Notes: generated by a model not told the origin, from the letters alone. A DNA stretch of 64,000 nucleotides from Elusimicrobiaceae bacterium (GCA_017528825.1 JAFXOI010000005.1:1-64000); one strand, 5' to 3'. Positions 8,111 to 16,101 are shown, numbered from the stretch's first letter. Translations and numbers: made by a program.

Positions 8111-8488
8111 ATGGCACATACAAAAGCACAAGGTTCTTCCTCTAACGGACGCGACAGCCACGGTCAACGTTTGGGTGTCAAACGCTTCGGTTCCCAATTC
8201 GTACACGCCGGTGAAATCATCGTCCGCCAAAAAGGCACCAAATTCTTGCCGGGTACCAATGTAACCCGCGCCAGCGATGACAGCCTTTTTGCCCGCGTAG
8301 ACGGCATTGTAACCTTTGAATGGGCTTACAGAGGCAAAAAGAAAATTTCCGTCTATCCGCAAGGAACGGAAACCAAAAAGGCCCCTGCCAAAGCAGCCGC
8401 TAAAAAAGAAGTAAAAGCCGCTGCTCCGAAAGCTAAACCGGCCGCCAAAAAAGCTCCGGCCAAAGCCAAAAAGACGGAAACCAAATAA
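8111..8488 (+). CDS. rpmA: 50S ribosomal protein L27 with Ala/Lys/Pro-rich tail
   Basis: A 125-residue protein. Residues 1-85 are ordinary L27 ([20 protein letters not shown]; usual form MAHKKAGGSSRNGRDS), whose N-terminus reaches the peptidyl transferase centre. About 40 extra residues at the C-terminus are almost entirely Ala, Lys and Pro, a low-complexity basic tail absent from most L27 proteins. There is no N-terminal extension of the kind removed by Prp protease. It lies 12 nt after rplU with an AGGAGA ribosome site, and a strong terminator follows. Confidence 0.95.
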   Translation: MAHTKAQGSSSNGRDSHGQRLGVKRFGSQFVHAGEIIVRQKGTKFLPGTNVTRASDDSLFARVDGIVTFEWAYRGKKKISVYPQGTETKKAPAKAAAKKEVKAAAPKAKPAAKKAPAKAKKTETK

Positions 8489-8503
8489 TCTGTCTGATTA
8501 AAA

Positions 8504-8533
8504 AGCGGCGGGCCACTACCCGCCGCTTTTTTT
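8504..8533 (+). terminator. Intrinsic terminator after rpmA
   Basis: Perfect 9-bp GC-rich stem AGCGGCGGG / CCCGCCGCT (8504-8512, 8519-8527) with a 6-nt loop and a run of T to 8533. It separates rplU-rpmA from obgE, so obgE probably has its own promoter. Confidence 0.9.
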
Positions 8534-8771
8534 GACTAATAATTGCTCGTTTGTAGTTATCACTTTTGATACAATATGAAAAAGGCCGTTCGTAATGCAG
8601 CGTGATTTTTTTCAAATTCCAGACAAATTTGAATTTTCTTACGAACGCCGCGTACTAAGAAGAACGGGAGCGAAGCGACTCTCGGTACGCAAGTGAGTCA
8701 AAAATTCAAAGTTGGCCAAATTTGGAAAAAATTGTTAGCCGCCATCAGCGCAACAGCGCGGGAGAAATAAT
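8534..8771 (+). promoter_or_regulatory. Gene-free obgE upstream region with inverted repeats
   Basis: No convincing gene. A -10-like TACAAT is at 8570-8575 with a poor -35. Downstream are paired segments: CGTTCGTAA near 8586 against TTACGAACG near 8639, and an imperfect hairpin GCGTAC...GTACGC around 8651-8690 whose interior pairs GGGAG with CTCTC. The resulting leader of about 190 nt would be long for obgE. ACGAACGCCG at 8641 recurs near the window end (63978), hinting at a dispersed short repeat. Function unknown. Confidence 0.4.
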
Positions 8772-10145
8772 ATGCAGTCAGGAAGTTTTTTGGACCATGT
8801 CAAAATTTACATCACCGCTGGTAAAGGCGGAGACGGTTGCATGTCATTTCGCCGCGAAAAATTCATCGAGTTTGGCGGCCCCAACGGTGGTTGCGGCGGC
8901 AAAGGCGGCGACGTAATTATCCAAGGCGAAAGCAACCTGACCACTCTTTTGGAACTGGCTTACAATCCGCATATTGAAGGACAAAACGGCGAAAAAGGCG
9001 GCACCTACAATAAAACCGGACGTGGCGGTGAAGATACCATTGTACTGGTTCCGTTAGGTACGCTGATTTATAAAGACGGTCAATTACTCGGCGATATCAC
9101 CGCGCACGGGCAACAACTGCTAGTAGCCAAAGGCGGCATGGGCGGACGCGGAAACCAATCTTTTAAAACCCGCAATAATACGTGCCCCAAATTTGCCGAA
9201 TTGGGCCAACCCGGCGAAGAAGTAACCTTAATTTTAGAATTAAAAGTGCTGGCTGATTTGGGCTTACTGGGCTTTCCCAACGCCGGAAAAAGCACCTTTT
9301 TAACCGCTATTTCCAGCGCACGCCCGCGCATTGCCGATTATCCCTTCACCACACTCAATCCCAATTTAGGTATCACCTTGCACAAGGGCACTTCTTTTGC
9401 CACGGCTGATATCCCGGGCATTATTGAAGGCGCCAGCGAAGGCAAGGGCCTCGGACATCAATTTCTAAAACATATTGAGCGCACCCGCGTTTTATTACAC
9501 TTAGTGGATCCGGATGGCTTTGACGGACTAGACGCCGTTTCATCTGTCAAAGTGATTGAAAACGAGCTCAAACAATTTGACAAAAATCTAGCCAAAAAAC
9601 CGCGCATTATCGTAGTAAATAAGGCAGATTTACCCTCGGCCCAAAAGGTGTATGAGCAGCTCTCAAAGAAATATAAAAAATGCAAAGTAATGCTCATGTC
9701 TGCCGCGACCGGTCAAGGGGTTAAACAGGTGCTTGATGAGGTGGTCAAAATTTTATCTGTTACTCCGGTGCCCGTTATAAAAATGGAAAAACCGCAAGCC
9801 GCTTTGCACAAAGTAGAGCCGATTTTTACCATTACCCGCGACGAGGAAGGCATCGTGCATATTACGGGCAAAAAAATTGATGAATTTATTGCCATGACCA
9901 ATTTCACGCAAACAGAGGCCGTCAGCCGCTTGCGCGGTATTTTCAAAAAAATCGGTTTGGAAAAAGCCCTGTTAAAAGCCGGCGTGCAGGACGGAGATAC
10001 GTTAGTGGCCGGCGGGCGGGAATTTGAATGGAACGGCAGTTTAGATAATGAAGCCGCCCAAAACCCCGAGCATGCCGGTTATAAACGCCGCGAAACCAAG
10101 GCTGAGCGTTTAGCCAAACGTGCCGAAAGACGAAAAAGCAAATAA
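8772..10145 (+). CDS. obgE: GTPase Obg (50S ribosome assembly, stress response)
   Basis: A 457-residue protein with the three expected parts: the glycine-rich Obg fold (residues 1-157), a G domain with P-loop GFPNAGKST, DIPG, NKAD and a SAAT box (about 158-330), and a C-terminal OCT domain (about 350-430) found in many Gram-positive and some other Obg proteins but missing in the shortest forms. The last 25 residues are basic. Obg binds the 50S subunit and senses GTP/ppGpp. ATG 8772 follows a GGGAG ribosome site. It is separated from rpmA by a terminator and a structured region. Confidence 0.95.
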   Translation: MQSGSFLDHVKIYITAGKGGDGCMSFRREKFIEFGGPNGGCGGKGGDVIIQGESNLTTLLELAYNPHIEGQNGEKGGTYNKTGRGGEDTIVLVPLGTLIYKDGQLLGDITAHGQQLLVAKGGMGGRGNQSFKTRNNTCPKFAELGQPGEEVTLILELKVLADLGLLGFPNAGKSTFLTAISSARPRIADYPFTTLNPNLGITLHKGTSFATADIPGIIEGASEGKGLGHQFLKHIERTRVLLHLVDPDGFDGLDAVSSVKVIENELKQFDKNLAKKPRIIVVNKADLPSAQKVYEQLSKKYKKCKVMLMSAATGQGVKQVLDEVVKILSVTPVPVIKMEKPQAALHKVEPIFTITRDEEGIVHITGKKIDEFIAMTNFTQTEAVSRLRGIFKKIGLEKALLKAGVQDGDTLVAGGREFEWNGSLDNEAAQNPEHAGYKRRETKAERLAKRAERRKSK

Positions 10146-10150
10146 ATCTA

Positions 10151-10182
10151 AAAAACTCCCGCCAATCGGTGGGAGTTATTTT
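10151..10182 (+). terminator. Terminator between convergent obgE and protease genes
   Basis: Stem ACTCCC / GGGAGT (10155-10160, 10171-10176) with A-rich left and T-rich right flanks, so it can act in both directions. It overlaps the stop codon of the minus-strand protease gene. Confidence 0.75.
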
Positions 10183-11177
10183 TTAGTAGTGCCCTTCGCT
10201 TTTGCCCTTGTCCTGAGTCGATAATCCTTCATAATTGAAATGACTTCGCTATGATCTGCTTGAGAAATAGAAAGATAATTGGGATAAGCGTCTTTGCGGT
10301 CTAATTTGTAAAAATCACTGCCCATCGTCTCTTCCATAAAATCTAGTAAATCCTGATTAAATACCGCAAACATAAAATAATCTTTTTCTTGTTTATTTGC
10401 CGGCCCAATGCCTAACGTAGCGGAAATAATGCCCGCCAGCTCGCCGGTATTGGTCATCACGCCGGATCCGCTCATACCTTTGCGCACGCCAAAATTCTTG
10501 GTATAAGCAAAGCCTAATTCCTTGACGTATTCCGTAGGGTTTGGATTGATCAGAATATTTCTTTTCCCATCGAAAATAGAAATTACAGATAAAGTGCGGT
10601 CTATTCGCCGCGTAAGTCCGCTAAACACTAAGATAGGCGGCAAATGCGGGCGTATCGCTTGGTCAAACTCTCGTCTGGCGGACGGATTTTGCTGCAAAAA
10701 TGCATTAAAATAAGCCCGGTTGACTTCTACATTCTGTCCGTTTGCCCCTTGGGGGCGCCGATAGTATTTGGCCGGCAAATTGGCAAAATCCATTTTCAAA
10801 AGTGCAAAATCATAAGCTACCGGAATAGACGGATTATAAGAAGGATGAATGAAAACAGCGGGTTTTTGCGCGGTGTGCTTGGTATCTATAAATATGGAAA
10901 CCGGTTGCTCTAATAAATCCATGCGCAACGTGCATCCATTTTGACAACTATTTTTGACACAATGCGCCGCAGTGGCAAACCAATTTTTACTAATGCGCGT
11001 GGCTTGGCATTTGCTCACTTGCCCTTTGGCGGGAATAATATAATACTCAAAGGTATGCCAAAAATCTTCTTTTTTACTGTGCGCATCCTCATCGGTGACG
11101 GACACAAAACTTACCTGTGCCGTCCCCAAAGAGGTCCATAATAAACCAATCAGTAAAAACAAAAATTTTTTAATCAT
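10176..11177 (-). CDS. Secreted trypsin-like serine protease (S1 family)
   Basis: A 333-residue protein with a signal peptide (about residues 1-20, ending LGTAQ). The catalytic triad is readable: H72 in ATAAHC, D123 in YDFALL and S236 in GMSGSG. The usual active-site text is GDSGGP or GNSGGP, so Met before the Ser and Ser two residues after it are variants. Paired cysteines near H72 suggest disulfides. A second protease of the same kind, also with GMSG, lies at 41995-43131. Likely exported to the periplasm or outside; substrate unknown. A GAGG ribosome site is unusually close to the ATG. Confidence 0.85.
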   Translation of the reverse strand: MIKKFLFLLIGLLWTSLGTAQVSFVSVTDEDAHSKKEDFWHTFEYYIIPAKGQVSKCQATRISKNWFATAAHCVKNSCQNGCTLRMDLLEQPVSIFIDTKHTAQKPAVFIHPSYNPSIPVAYDFALLKMDFANLPAKYYRRPQGANGQNVEVNRAYFNAFLQQNPSARREFDQAIRPHLPPILVFSGLTRRIDRTLSVISIFDGKRNILINPNPTEYVKELGFAYTKNFGVRKGMSGSGVMTNTGELAGIISATLGIGPANKQEKDYFMFAVFNQDLLDFMEETMGSDFYKLDRKDAYPNYLSISQADHSEVISIMKDYRLRTRAKAKGTTKK

Positions 11178-11198
11178 ACCTCATTGTAGCAATTTTAG

Positions 11199-11204
11199 TA
11201 TAAT
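11199..11204 (+). promoter_or_regulatory. -10 element of pilin leader B
   Basis: TATAAT is 40 nt upstream of leader segment 1, the same spacing as in copy A. In copies C and D the -10 is TATACT, 22-23 nt upstream. A conserved -35 is not seen. A small hairpin (11211-11231, GTCAAATG/CATTTGGC) lies between; copy A has its own version with changed but still paired bases, and C and D lack it. Confidence 0.6.
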
Positions 11205-11244
11205 AAGAAGGTCAAATGATGTTCATTTGGCATACAATTTTAAT

Positions 11245-11464
11245 CTGTTTTTGGAACCGTATGCAGAATACGGAGCGCTGTTAAATACTAACAGCACAAG
11301 TCTAGTCCAAAGACAGTCGTTTAGGTATAGAATGAACGGAAGTCATGAGCCGTTTGTTTTATGCCAAACGTTTATCGTTTTGGCGATAAACTACGGCTGT
11401 TTTATTTGGGTTACTAGACTTGGCTCAAATAAGGCAGCCGTTTTTGCATCCGTTTTCCAAAAAA
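11245..11464 (+). promoter_or_regulatory. Structured pilin leader, copy B: terminator/antiterminator attenuator
   Basis: Segment 1 11245-11254, segment 2 11307-11319, segment 3 11394-11408, segment 4 11426-11440, then U5 (11441-11445). Segments 3:4 give an unbroken 15-bp terminator stem (CGGCTGTTTTATTTG with CAAATAAGGCAGCCG, two G-U pairs). Segments 2:3 give the rival helix ACAGTCG/CGGCTGT. Long-range helix AAGTCTAGT (11298-11306) / ACTAGACTT (11413-11421); its 3' strand is the terminator loop. Hairpins: P2 11257-11273, P3 11277-11295 (GCTGTT/AACAGC), P6 11324-11365 (16 bp with G-U pairs), P7 11370-11391. Outermost helix 11248-11256 with 11455-11463, ending just before the pilin ribosome site. 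Confidence 0.88.
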
Positions 11465-11480
11465 TAATAAGGAGAACGGT

Positions 11481-12026
11481 ATGAAAAAGAAACAAGGTTT
11501 TACTCTCGTCGAATTACTGGTAGTGGTGGTAATTATTGCTATCTTAACTGCCGCCGCACTACCTATGTATGAAAAGGCCTCTAGAAAAGCGCAATTTGTA
11601 CAGGTACAAACTACACTACGAGCGCTCATGCAGGATGTAGACTCCTACACCATGGAAAATGGATATGATACCGGAGATTGGAACTCATTAATCCAATCTG
11701 TAAATTGCAAATCTACAACTGGCTGGGGGCAATGTAGTACAGATGAAGGAACTTATTGGACCTACCTTGAAAACAATAACGCTATCAGTATCAACTTTGT
11801 TCCTAGTTCCAAATTATTCGTAAATTCAAAAAATAGTGGCTATACCTTTGTAAAATCTATTGGGCAACCCTGGACTTGGACAAACAGCATGTCTCGATTA
11901 CGAGAATACTACCCAGTTCCTGCTTATGACGAAACGTTTCAACTGTTTTGCGATTGGTGGATTAACAACGGTGGCAAGGCGATATCCGGAAGTGCGGAAA
12001 GCGTGGCTAACGCTAGTTGCAAATAA
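11481..12026 (+). CDS. Type IV pilin-like protein (leader copy B)
   Basis: A 181-residue pilin precursor with leader MKKKQG, cleavage before FTLVELLVVVVII, and Glu5 of the mature form present. It is the most divergent copy in the helix: AILTAAALPMYEKASRKA replaces the otherwise constant GILSAIALPQYEKAVEK. Cysteines in the middle and at the C-terminus could form the D-region loop. The ribosome site AAGGAGAACGGT sets the start. The gene is monocistronic, has the structured leader upstream and a strong terminator downstream, and faces the rplA operon. Confidence 0.92.
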   Translation: MKKKQGFTLVELLVVVVIIAILTAAALPMYEKASRKAQFVQVQTTLRALMQDVDSYTMENGYDTGDWNSLIQSVNCKSTTGWGQCSTDEGTYWTYLENNNAISINFVPSSKLFVNSKNSGYTFVKSIGQPWTWTNSMSRLREYYPVPAYDETFQLFCDWWINNGGKAISGSAESVANASCK

Positions 12027-12044
12027 ACATTAACAAACATAATA

Positions 12045-12076
12045 AAACCCCCGTACAAAAGTACGGGGGTTTTTTC
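12045..12076 (+). terminator. Bidirectional terminator between pilin B and rplA
   Basis: Perfect 12-bp stem AAACCCCCGTAC / GTACGGGGGTTT (12045-12056, 12061-12072) with loop AAAA and T tail; the A-rich left side makes it usable for rplA on the other strand. Confidence 0.9.
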
Positions 12077-12092
12077 ATTGCAAAAGAGACGG

Positions 12093-12764
12093 TTATTTGT
12101 TAATAAATAACCCCGGGCCCATGGTAGAGCTCATGGAAATGCTCTTCACATAAACCCCTTTAGAGGTGCTGGGTTTTACACGAAGAATGGTGTCCATTAC
12201 GGCTTTTGCATTTTCCGCCAATTTGGCAGCGTCAAAAGACGCTTTACCAATAATGGTGTGCACGATACCATAGGCATCTGCTTTGAATTCCACACGGCCG
12301 GCTTTCAATTCGGAGATTGTTTTAGCCAAATCAAAAGTTACCGTGCCGCTTTTCGGGTTCGGCATTAGCCCGCGAGGGCCCAAGATTTTGGCAGCTTTGG
12401 CCAAATCTTTCATCGTATCCGGAGTGGCAACCAATACATCAAAGTCAATTTTTCCTTTGATAACTTCGTCTACGATATCTTCCGCACCCACTTTGTCAGC
12501 GCCGGCTTTTTGCGCTTCCTGCGCTTTTTCACCTTTGGCGATAACAGCAATGCGTTTGGTTTTGCCGGTACCATGCGGGAGCACCACGGTGGTGCGCACT
12601 TGTTGGTCGGCTTTTTTGGTATCAATGCCTAAGCTGACGTGCAATTCTACCGTTTCATCGAATTTGGCTTTTGCATTGTCTTTGACAATTTGAGCCGCTT
12701 CTTCAAAACTGTAGGTTTTGTTAGCGTCAAATGCTTTTTTGGCAGCTTCCATTCTTTTTCCCAT
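12093..12764 (-). CDS. rplA: 50S ribosomal protein L1
   Basis: A 223-residue L1, normal length, with the conserved core motifs LPHGTGK, LGPRGLMPNPKSGTV and the C-terminal SSTMGPG. L1 forms the ribosomal L1 stalk and in many bacteria represses its own operon. It is the last gene of the tuf-secE-nusG-rplK-rplA cluster. In many bacteria rplJ-rplL-rpoB-rpoC follow, but here the next gene is a convergent pilin behind a terminator, so that block lies elsewhere. Confidence 0.96.
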   Translation of the reverse strand: MGKRMEAAKKAFDANKTYSFEEAAQIVKDNAKAKFDETVELHVSLGIDTKKADQQVRTTVVLPHGTGKTKRIAVIAKGEKAQEAQKAGADKVGAEDIVDEVIKGKIDFDVLVATPDTMKDLAKAAKILGPRGLMPNPKSGTVTFDLAKTISELKAGRVEFKADAYGIVHTIIGKASFDAAKLAENAKAVMDTILRVKPSTSKGVYVKSISMSSTMGPGLFINK

Positions 12765-12814
12765 CTTAAAACTCCTTAGGTAATAACGGGCTTACGCCCT
12801 CCCTGTATTTAAAT

Positions 12815-13249
12815 TTATTTTACTACGTCTACACCCATGCTGCGGGCGGTGCCCTTTACCATTTCGGCGGCTTGTTTAATATCTTTCGTATTCAAGTCGG
12901 GCAATTTTTCAGCGGCGATTTCTTCGCATTGTTTTTGGGTAATCTTACCCACTTTGTCTTTGTGCGGAGCGCCGGAACCTTTGGCCAAGCCTAATTTTTT
13001 TACAATAAGCACAGCCATCGGCGGCATCTTCGTGATGAAGGTGAAAGAGCGGTCTTCAAATACAGTAATGACGACCGGAATCTTAATACCTTTTTCCAGT
13101 TTCGCGGTTTTGGCGTTAAACTGTTTGCAGAATTCCATGATATTTACACCATGCTGACCCAAGGCCGGGCCCACCGGAGGTGCCGGATTGGCTGCGCCTG
13201 CAGGGATCTGCAGCTTGATGTAACCTTTAATTTTTTTCTCTTTTGCCAT
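12815..13249 (-). CDS. rplK: 50S ribosomal protein L11
   Basis: A 144-residue L11 with N-terminal [26 protein letters not shown] (split here: the proline-rich switch region is typical) and C-terminal rRNA-binding domain ending [10 protein letters not shown]11 and the 23S GTPase centre are needed for RelA activation and factor binding. It lies between nusG and rplA with short gaps, as in most bacteria. Confidence 0.96.
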   Translation of the reverse strand: MAKEKKIKGYIKLQIPAGAANPAPPVGPALGQHGVNIMEFCKQFNAKTAKLEKGIKIPVVITVFEDRSFTFITKMPPMAVLIVKKLGLAKGSGAPHKDKVGKITQKQCEEIAAEKLPDLNTKDIKQAAEMVKGTARSMGVDVVK

Positions 13250-13300
13250 TTTTTACTCCAATAATTTTTACTACAAACGCCCGATAAAAACGGGCTTAAA

Positions 13301-13831
13301 TTAGTTCTTTTCCACTTGCAGAAAATCTACTTCCACCGGGGTAGAACGATCAAAGACCGTTACCATGACTTTAAGTTTATTTTTCTGCTCGTTGACTTCT
13401 TCCACTTTTCCGATAAAATGCTTAAACGGACCTTCGGTAATACGTACACTTTCGCCCCGTTCAAAGTTCACAATATGTTTCGGTTTGCCACCTTCTTCGG
13501 TGAGCTCTACAATACCGGCAATTTCTTCTTCCGGAAGCGGGACCGGATTTGGATCTCCTAAAAATCCCGTCACTCCGATGATGTTTTTAATAAACCAGTA
13601 GGATTCGCTGGTTAAATTCATTTGCACGAGTACGTAGCTGGGGAAGAATTTGCGTTTGCGAAGGATTTTCTTATTCTGTTTGACTTCCACTACTTCTTCC
13701 GTCGGAACTAGCGCTTGAAACACGCGGTCGCCAAAGCCTTGCACTTCAATTTGTTGCAAGATTTTTTGGCGCACTTTATCTTCATGTCCGGTTTGGGTAT
13801 GTACCACATACCAATTCTTTTCTTCAGACAT
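13301..13831 (-). CDS. nusG: Transcription elongation/antitermination factor NusG
   Basis: A 176-residue protein with the NGN domain ([14 protein letters not shown] at the N-terminus, FPSYVLVQM) and a C-terminal KOW domain ([15 protein letters not shown]). It binds RNA polymerase and couples it to ribosome or Rho. ATG 13831 shares its A with the secE stop codon (TAATG), so the two genes are coupled. A longer frame to 13990 is only overlap with secE. Relevant to this genome because NusG affects pausing and attenuation at leaders. Confidence 0.96.
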   Translation of the reverse strand: MSEEKNWYVVHTQTGHEDKVRQKILQQIEVQGFGDRVFQALVPTEEVVEVKQNKKILRKRKFFPSYVLVQMNLTSESYWFIKNIIGVTGFLGDPNPVPLPEEEIAGIVELTEEGGKPKHIVNFERGESVRITEGPFKHFIGKVEEVNEQKNKLKVMVTVFDRSTPVEVDFLQVEKN

Positions 13832-14019
13832 TAGCGTCCCCCTACCATTAGGCCTAATATTTTGGTCAGACCAAAATCTATAATCCCTACGTAAGCAGAA
13901 GTCAAAGCTACCACAATCGCCACCAAAATAGTACTCTGTACTACTTCTTTGCGGCTTAACCAAGTGGATTTCTTTAACTCGGACACGCATTGTTTTAGGA
14001 AATCAGTTGCTTTCTTCAT
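13831..14019 (-). CDS. secE: Preprotein translocase subunit SecE
   Basis: A 62-residue single-span SecE, the short form typical outside enteric bacteria. The conserved amphipathic helix LKKSTWLSRKEVVQST is followed by one transmembrane segment. It stabilises SecY in the SecYEG channel. It is flanked by tRNA-Trp upstream and nusG downstream, the usual order. Confidence 0.95.
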   Translation of the reverse strand: MKKATDFLKQCVSELKKSTWLSRKEVVQSTILVAIVVALTSAYVGIIDFGLTKILGLMVGGR

Positions 14020-14040
14020 AATTAATCCTTTGCGTAAAAC

Positions 14041-14115
14041 TGGCAGGAGCGGAAGGACTCGAACCTTCAGTCCCGGTTTTGGAGACCGGTGGTTTACCAG
14101 TTAACCGACGCTCCC
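14041..14115 (-). tRNA. tRNA-Trp (CCA anticodon)
   Basis: Cloverleaf with acceptor GGGAGCG/CGCTCCT, D stem GGTT/AACC, anticodon stem CCGGT/ACCGG with loop CTCCAAA, T arm GAAGG-TTCGAGT-CCTTC, discriminator G73 and an encoded 3' CCA. It sits between rpmG and secE inside the tuf-nusG operon. Confidence 0.95.
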
Positions 14116-14125
14116 CCCAAAAATC

Positions 14126-14290
14126 TTAAGAAGCCTTGGTTTCCTTATGCAAGGTGCTCTTACCGCATTTCTTGCAAAATTTGTTGACTTCTAATTTATA
14201 ATCTTTCTTTTTGCCGCGCACTTGGTAATAATTTTTATTCTTGCATACGGTGCAAGCCAAGGCGATGCTGATTCTTTCATTGGTTGCCAT
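14126..14290 (-). CDS. rpmG: 50S ribosomal protein L33
   Basis: A 54-residue protein starting MATNERISIALACTVCKNKN with two CxxC pairs (CTVC, CKKC), so it is the zinc-binding form of L33. It lies between tuf and tRNA-Trp in the conserved tuf-rpmG-trnW-secE-nusG order. The ribosome site upstream is AAGGAAAATTAAG. Confidence 0.95.
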   Translation of the reverse strand: MATNERISIALACTVCKNKNYYQVRGKKKDYKLEVNKFCKKCGKSTLHKETKAS

Positions 14291-14385
14291 CTTAATTTTC
14301 CTTACGATAAATTGTGTTCACTTTATGATACCTACAGGGACATTGGCGCACCAATGCCCCTGTAACAGTGAACTAAACAATAGAA

Positions 14386-15576
14386 CTACTCAATGATCTT
14401 GGTGACGACACCAGCACCTACGGTGTGACCGCCTTCGCGGATAGCGAAGCGCAAGCCTTCTTCCATAGCGACCGGGGTGATGAGTTTCACTTCGATTTCG
14501 GCGTTATCGCCCGGCATGATCATTTCTTGTTTGAAGTTGAGTTCGCCGGTAACGTCGGTGGTGCGCAAGTAGAATTGCGGTTTATAACCCGGGGTTAACG
14601 GGGTATGGCGGCCGCCTTCTTCTTTCTTCAAGATGTATACTTGGCCCATGAAATGTTTGTGCGGGGTGATAGATTTCGGCGCAGCCAAAACCTGTCCGCG
14701 TTCTACTTGGTTCTTTTCAATACCGCGCAACAAAATACCTACGTTATCGCCGGCGATACCTTCGTCCAAGAGTTTGCGGAACATTTCAATACCCGTGGCA
14801 ACGGTGCTTAAGTTATCGCGGAAACCGATGATTTCCAAAGCGTCACCTACGTGCACCTTACCGCGTTCAATACGACCGGTAGCTACGGTACCGCGGCCGG
14901 TGATGGAGAATACGTCTTCTACAGCCATCAAGAACGGTTTATCGGTATCGCGTTTCGGTTCAGGGATCCAGCTGTCCAAGGCTTCCATTAAGCGGTGGAT
15001 GCAGGGTTCACCCAGTTCACCTTGATCGCCTTCGATGGCTTTCAAAGCAGAACCGCGTACGATGGGGGTATTGTCACCATCAAATTCATATTTGGACAAT
15101 AATTCGCGGATTTCCATTTCTACCAAATCCAACATTTCTTTATCGTCCATCAAATCTACTTTGTTCAAGAACACGACCAATTTGGGTACGTTTACCTGTT
15201 TGGCCAAAAGTACGTGTTCGCGGGTTTGCGGCATCGGGCCGTCTACCGCAGACACCACCAAGATAGCACCGTCCATCTGAGCGGCACCGGTGATCATGTT
15301 TTTAATGTAGTCAGCATGTCCCGGGCAGTCGATGTGTGCATAGTGGCGTTTTTCGGATTCGTATTCTACGTGAGAAACAGCAACCGTTACGATTTTAGAA
15401 GCGTCACGGACCACACCGCCTTTGGCGATATCCGTGTAAGCCATAGCTTTGGCTTTACCTTCTTTGGCTAATACTTTGGTAATAGCGGTGGTGAGCGTGG
15501 TCTTACCGTGGTCTACGTGACCAATGGTACCGACGTTCACGTGCGGTTTGCTGCGGGAAAATTTTTCCTTTGCCAT
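14386..15576 (-). CDS. tuf: Elongation factor Tu
   Basis: A 396-residue EF-Tu of standard length. G1 [11 protein letters not shown]3 DCPGHADY, G4 NKVD and domain 2/3 motifs ([13 protein letters not shown], near the C-terminus [13 protein letters not shown]) are all intact. It delivers aminoacyl-tRNA to the ribosome. Strong codon bias and a good AGGAGAAC ribosome site fit high expression. Co-transcribed after tRNA-Gly and tRNA-Thr; no other elongation factor gene is in the window. Confidence 0.98.
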   Translation of the reverse strand: MAKEKFSRSKPHVNVGTIGHVDHGKTTLTTAITKVLAKEGKAKAMAYTDIAKGGVVRDASKIVTVAVSHVEYESEKRHYAHIDCPGHADYIKNMITGAAQMDGAILVVSAVDGPMPQTREHVLLAKQVNVPKLVVFLNKVDLMDDKEMLDLVEMEIRELLSKYEFDGDNTPIVRGSALKAIEGDQGELGEPCIHRLMEALDSWIPEPKRDTDKPFLMAVEDVFSITGRGTVATGRIERGKVHVGDALEIIGFRDNLSTVATGIEMFRKLLDEGIAGDNVGILLRGIEKNQVERGQVLAAPKSITPHKHFMGQVYILKKEEGGRHTPLTPGYKPQFYLRTTDVTGELNFKQEMIMPGDNAEIEVKLITPVAMEEGLRFAIREGGHTVGAGVVTKIIE

Positions 15577-15633
15577 TTGTGTTAGTTCTCCTGTTTTTAG
15601 TTTACTTATTTACTACTTAGTCTTTTCAAAATA

Positions 15634-15706
15634 AGCTGGGGATGGGGATCGAACCCACGACCTTCTCCTTACCATGGAGATGCTCTACCAGCTGAGCTAC
15701 CCCAGC
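15634..15706 (-). tRNA. tRNA-Thr (GGU anticodon)
   Basis: Acceptor GCTGGGG/CCCCAGC, D arm GCTC-AGCTGGTA-GAGC, anticodon stem TCTCC/GGAGA with loop ATGGTAA, T arm GTGGG-TTCGATC-CCCAT (one G-T pair). No 3' CCA is encoded. It lies about 57 nt upstream of tuf. Confidence 0.93.
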
Positions 15707-15757
15707 ATTCGGTGCTATTTACACCTAAATTGTTTTATCGTCCTACTAGGACTAAAA

Positions 15758-15828
15758 AGCGGGCGATGGGAATCGAACCCACGTGACCAGCTTGGAAGGC
15801 TGACGTTCTACCATTGAACTACGCCCGC
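15758..15828 (-). tRNA. tRNA-Gly (UCC anticodon)
   Basis: Acceptor GCGGGCG/CGCCCGC, anticodon stem GTCAGC/GCTGGT region with loop CTTCCAA, T loop TTCGATT. Length 71 nt, no encoded CCA. First RNA of the tRNA-Gly/tRNA-Thr/tuf transcription unit. Confidence 0.93.
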
Positions 15829-15846
15829 AAAAAAGACGTCCTGTAT

Positions 15847-15874
15847 ATTATAGCAAAAATATACATTTCGCAAA
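15847..15874 (-). promoter_or_regulatory. Promoter of the tRNA-Gly/tRNA-Thr/tuf operon
   Basis: -10 TATAAT at 15847-15852 and a -35 near TTTGCG (15869-15874, 16-nt spacing), about 20 nt upstream of tRNA-Gly. Confidence 0.65.
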
Positions 15875-15964
15875 AGTGATTTTTGCGGCGGAGTACTTTT
15901 TCAGCTACTTATATTATATCAAAAAAGCAGAGCAATGATGAGATATTTTTCCTTTGGCAGACAC

Positions 15965-16038
15965 AAAAAAGGGGGGAAGCCGCGCCCCTCTACGGGACAT
16001 AACCCTTTCAAAAATAGGCTCTCTGTTGGCTTCCCCTA
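15965..16038 (-). ncRNA. Candidate small structured RNA, about 74 nt, unknown class
   Basis: The unit is bounded by a good promoter (TTGAAA, 16 nt, TATACT at 16044-16071) and an intrinsic terminator. The two ends of the RNA pair with each other: GGGGAAGCC (16028-16036 on the plus strand as its complement) with GGCTTCCCC (15973-15981), immediately followed by six U. Inside are a GGG-UUAUGU-CCC hairpin and a GCCUA...UAGAGGGGC pairing. No open reading frame fits. It does not show the SRP, 6S, tmRNA or RNase P signatures I know. It lies between tRNA-Gly and tRNA-Cys. Confidence 0.6.
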
Positions 16039-16043
16039 CCGCT

Positions 16044-16071
16044 AGTATAAACTAAAAGTAAATTTTTTCAA
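16044..16071 (-). promoter_or_regulatory. Promoter of the candidate small RNA
   Basis: -35 TTGAAA (16066-16071), 16-nt spacer, -10 TATACT (16044-16049). The expected start near 16037 is the first base of the closing stem. Confidence 0.7.
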
Positions 16072-16101
16072 GGGGTATTTTTCAAAAAAGTGTTTTTTTG
16101 C

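Noticed and set aside
8722-8916. Short frame starting before obgE
   Set aside because: Overlaps the obgE start in another frame and has no family features.
13301-13990. Extended NusG frame
   Set aside because: The extension overlaps secE; ATG 13831 gives the standard NusG start coupled to the secE stop.
16014-16040. Plus-strand text CTCTGTTGGCTTCCCC resembling the 5' end of 4.5S SRP RNA
   Set aside because: No GGAAGCAGCC apical loop follows, and promoter and terminator signals are on the minus strand.
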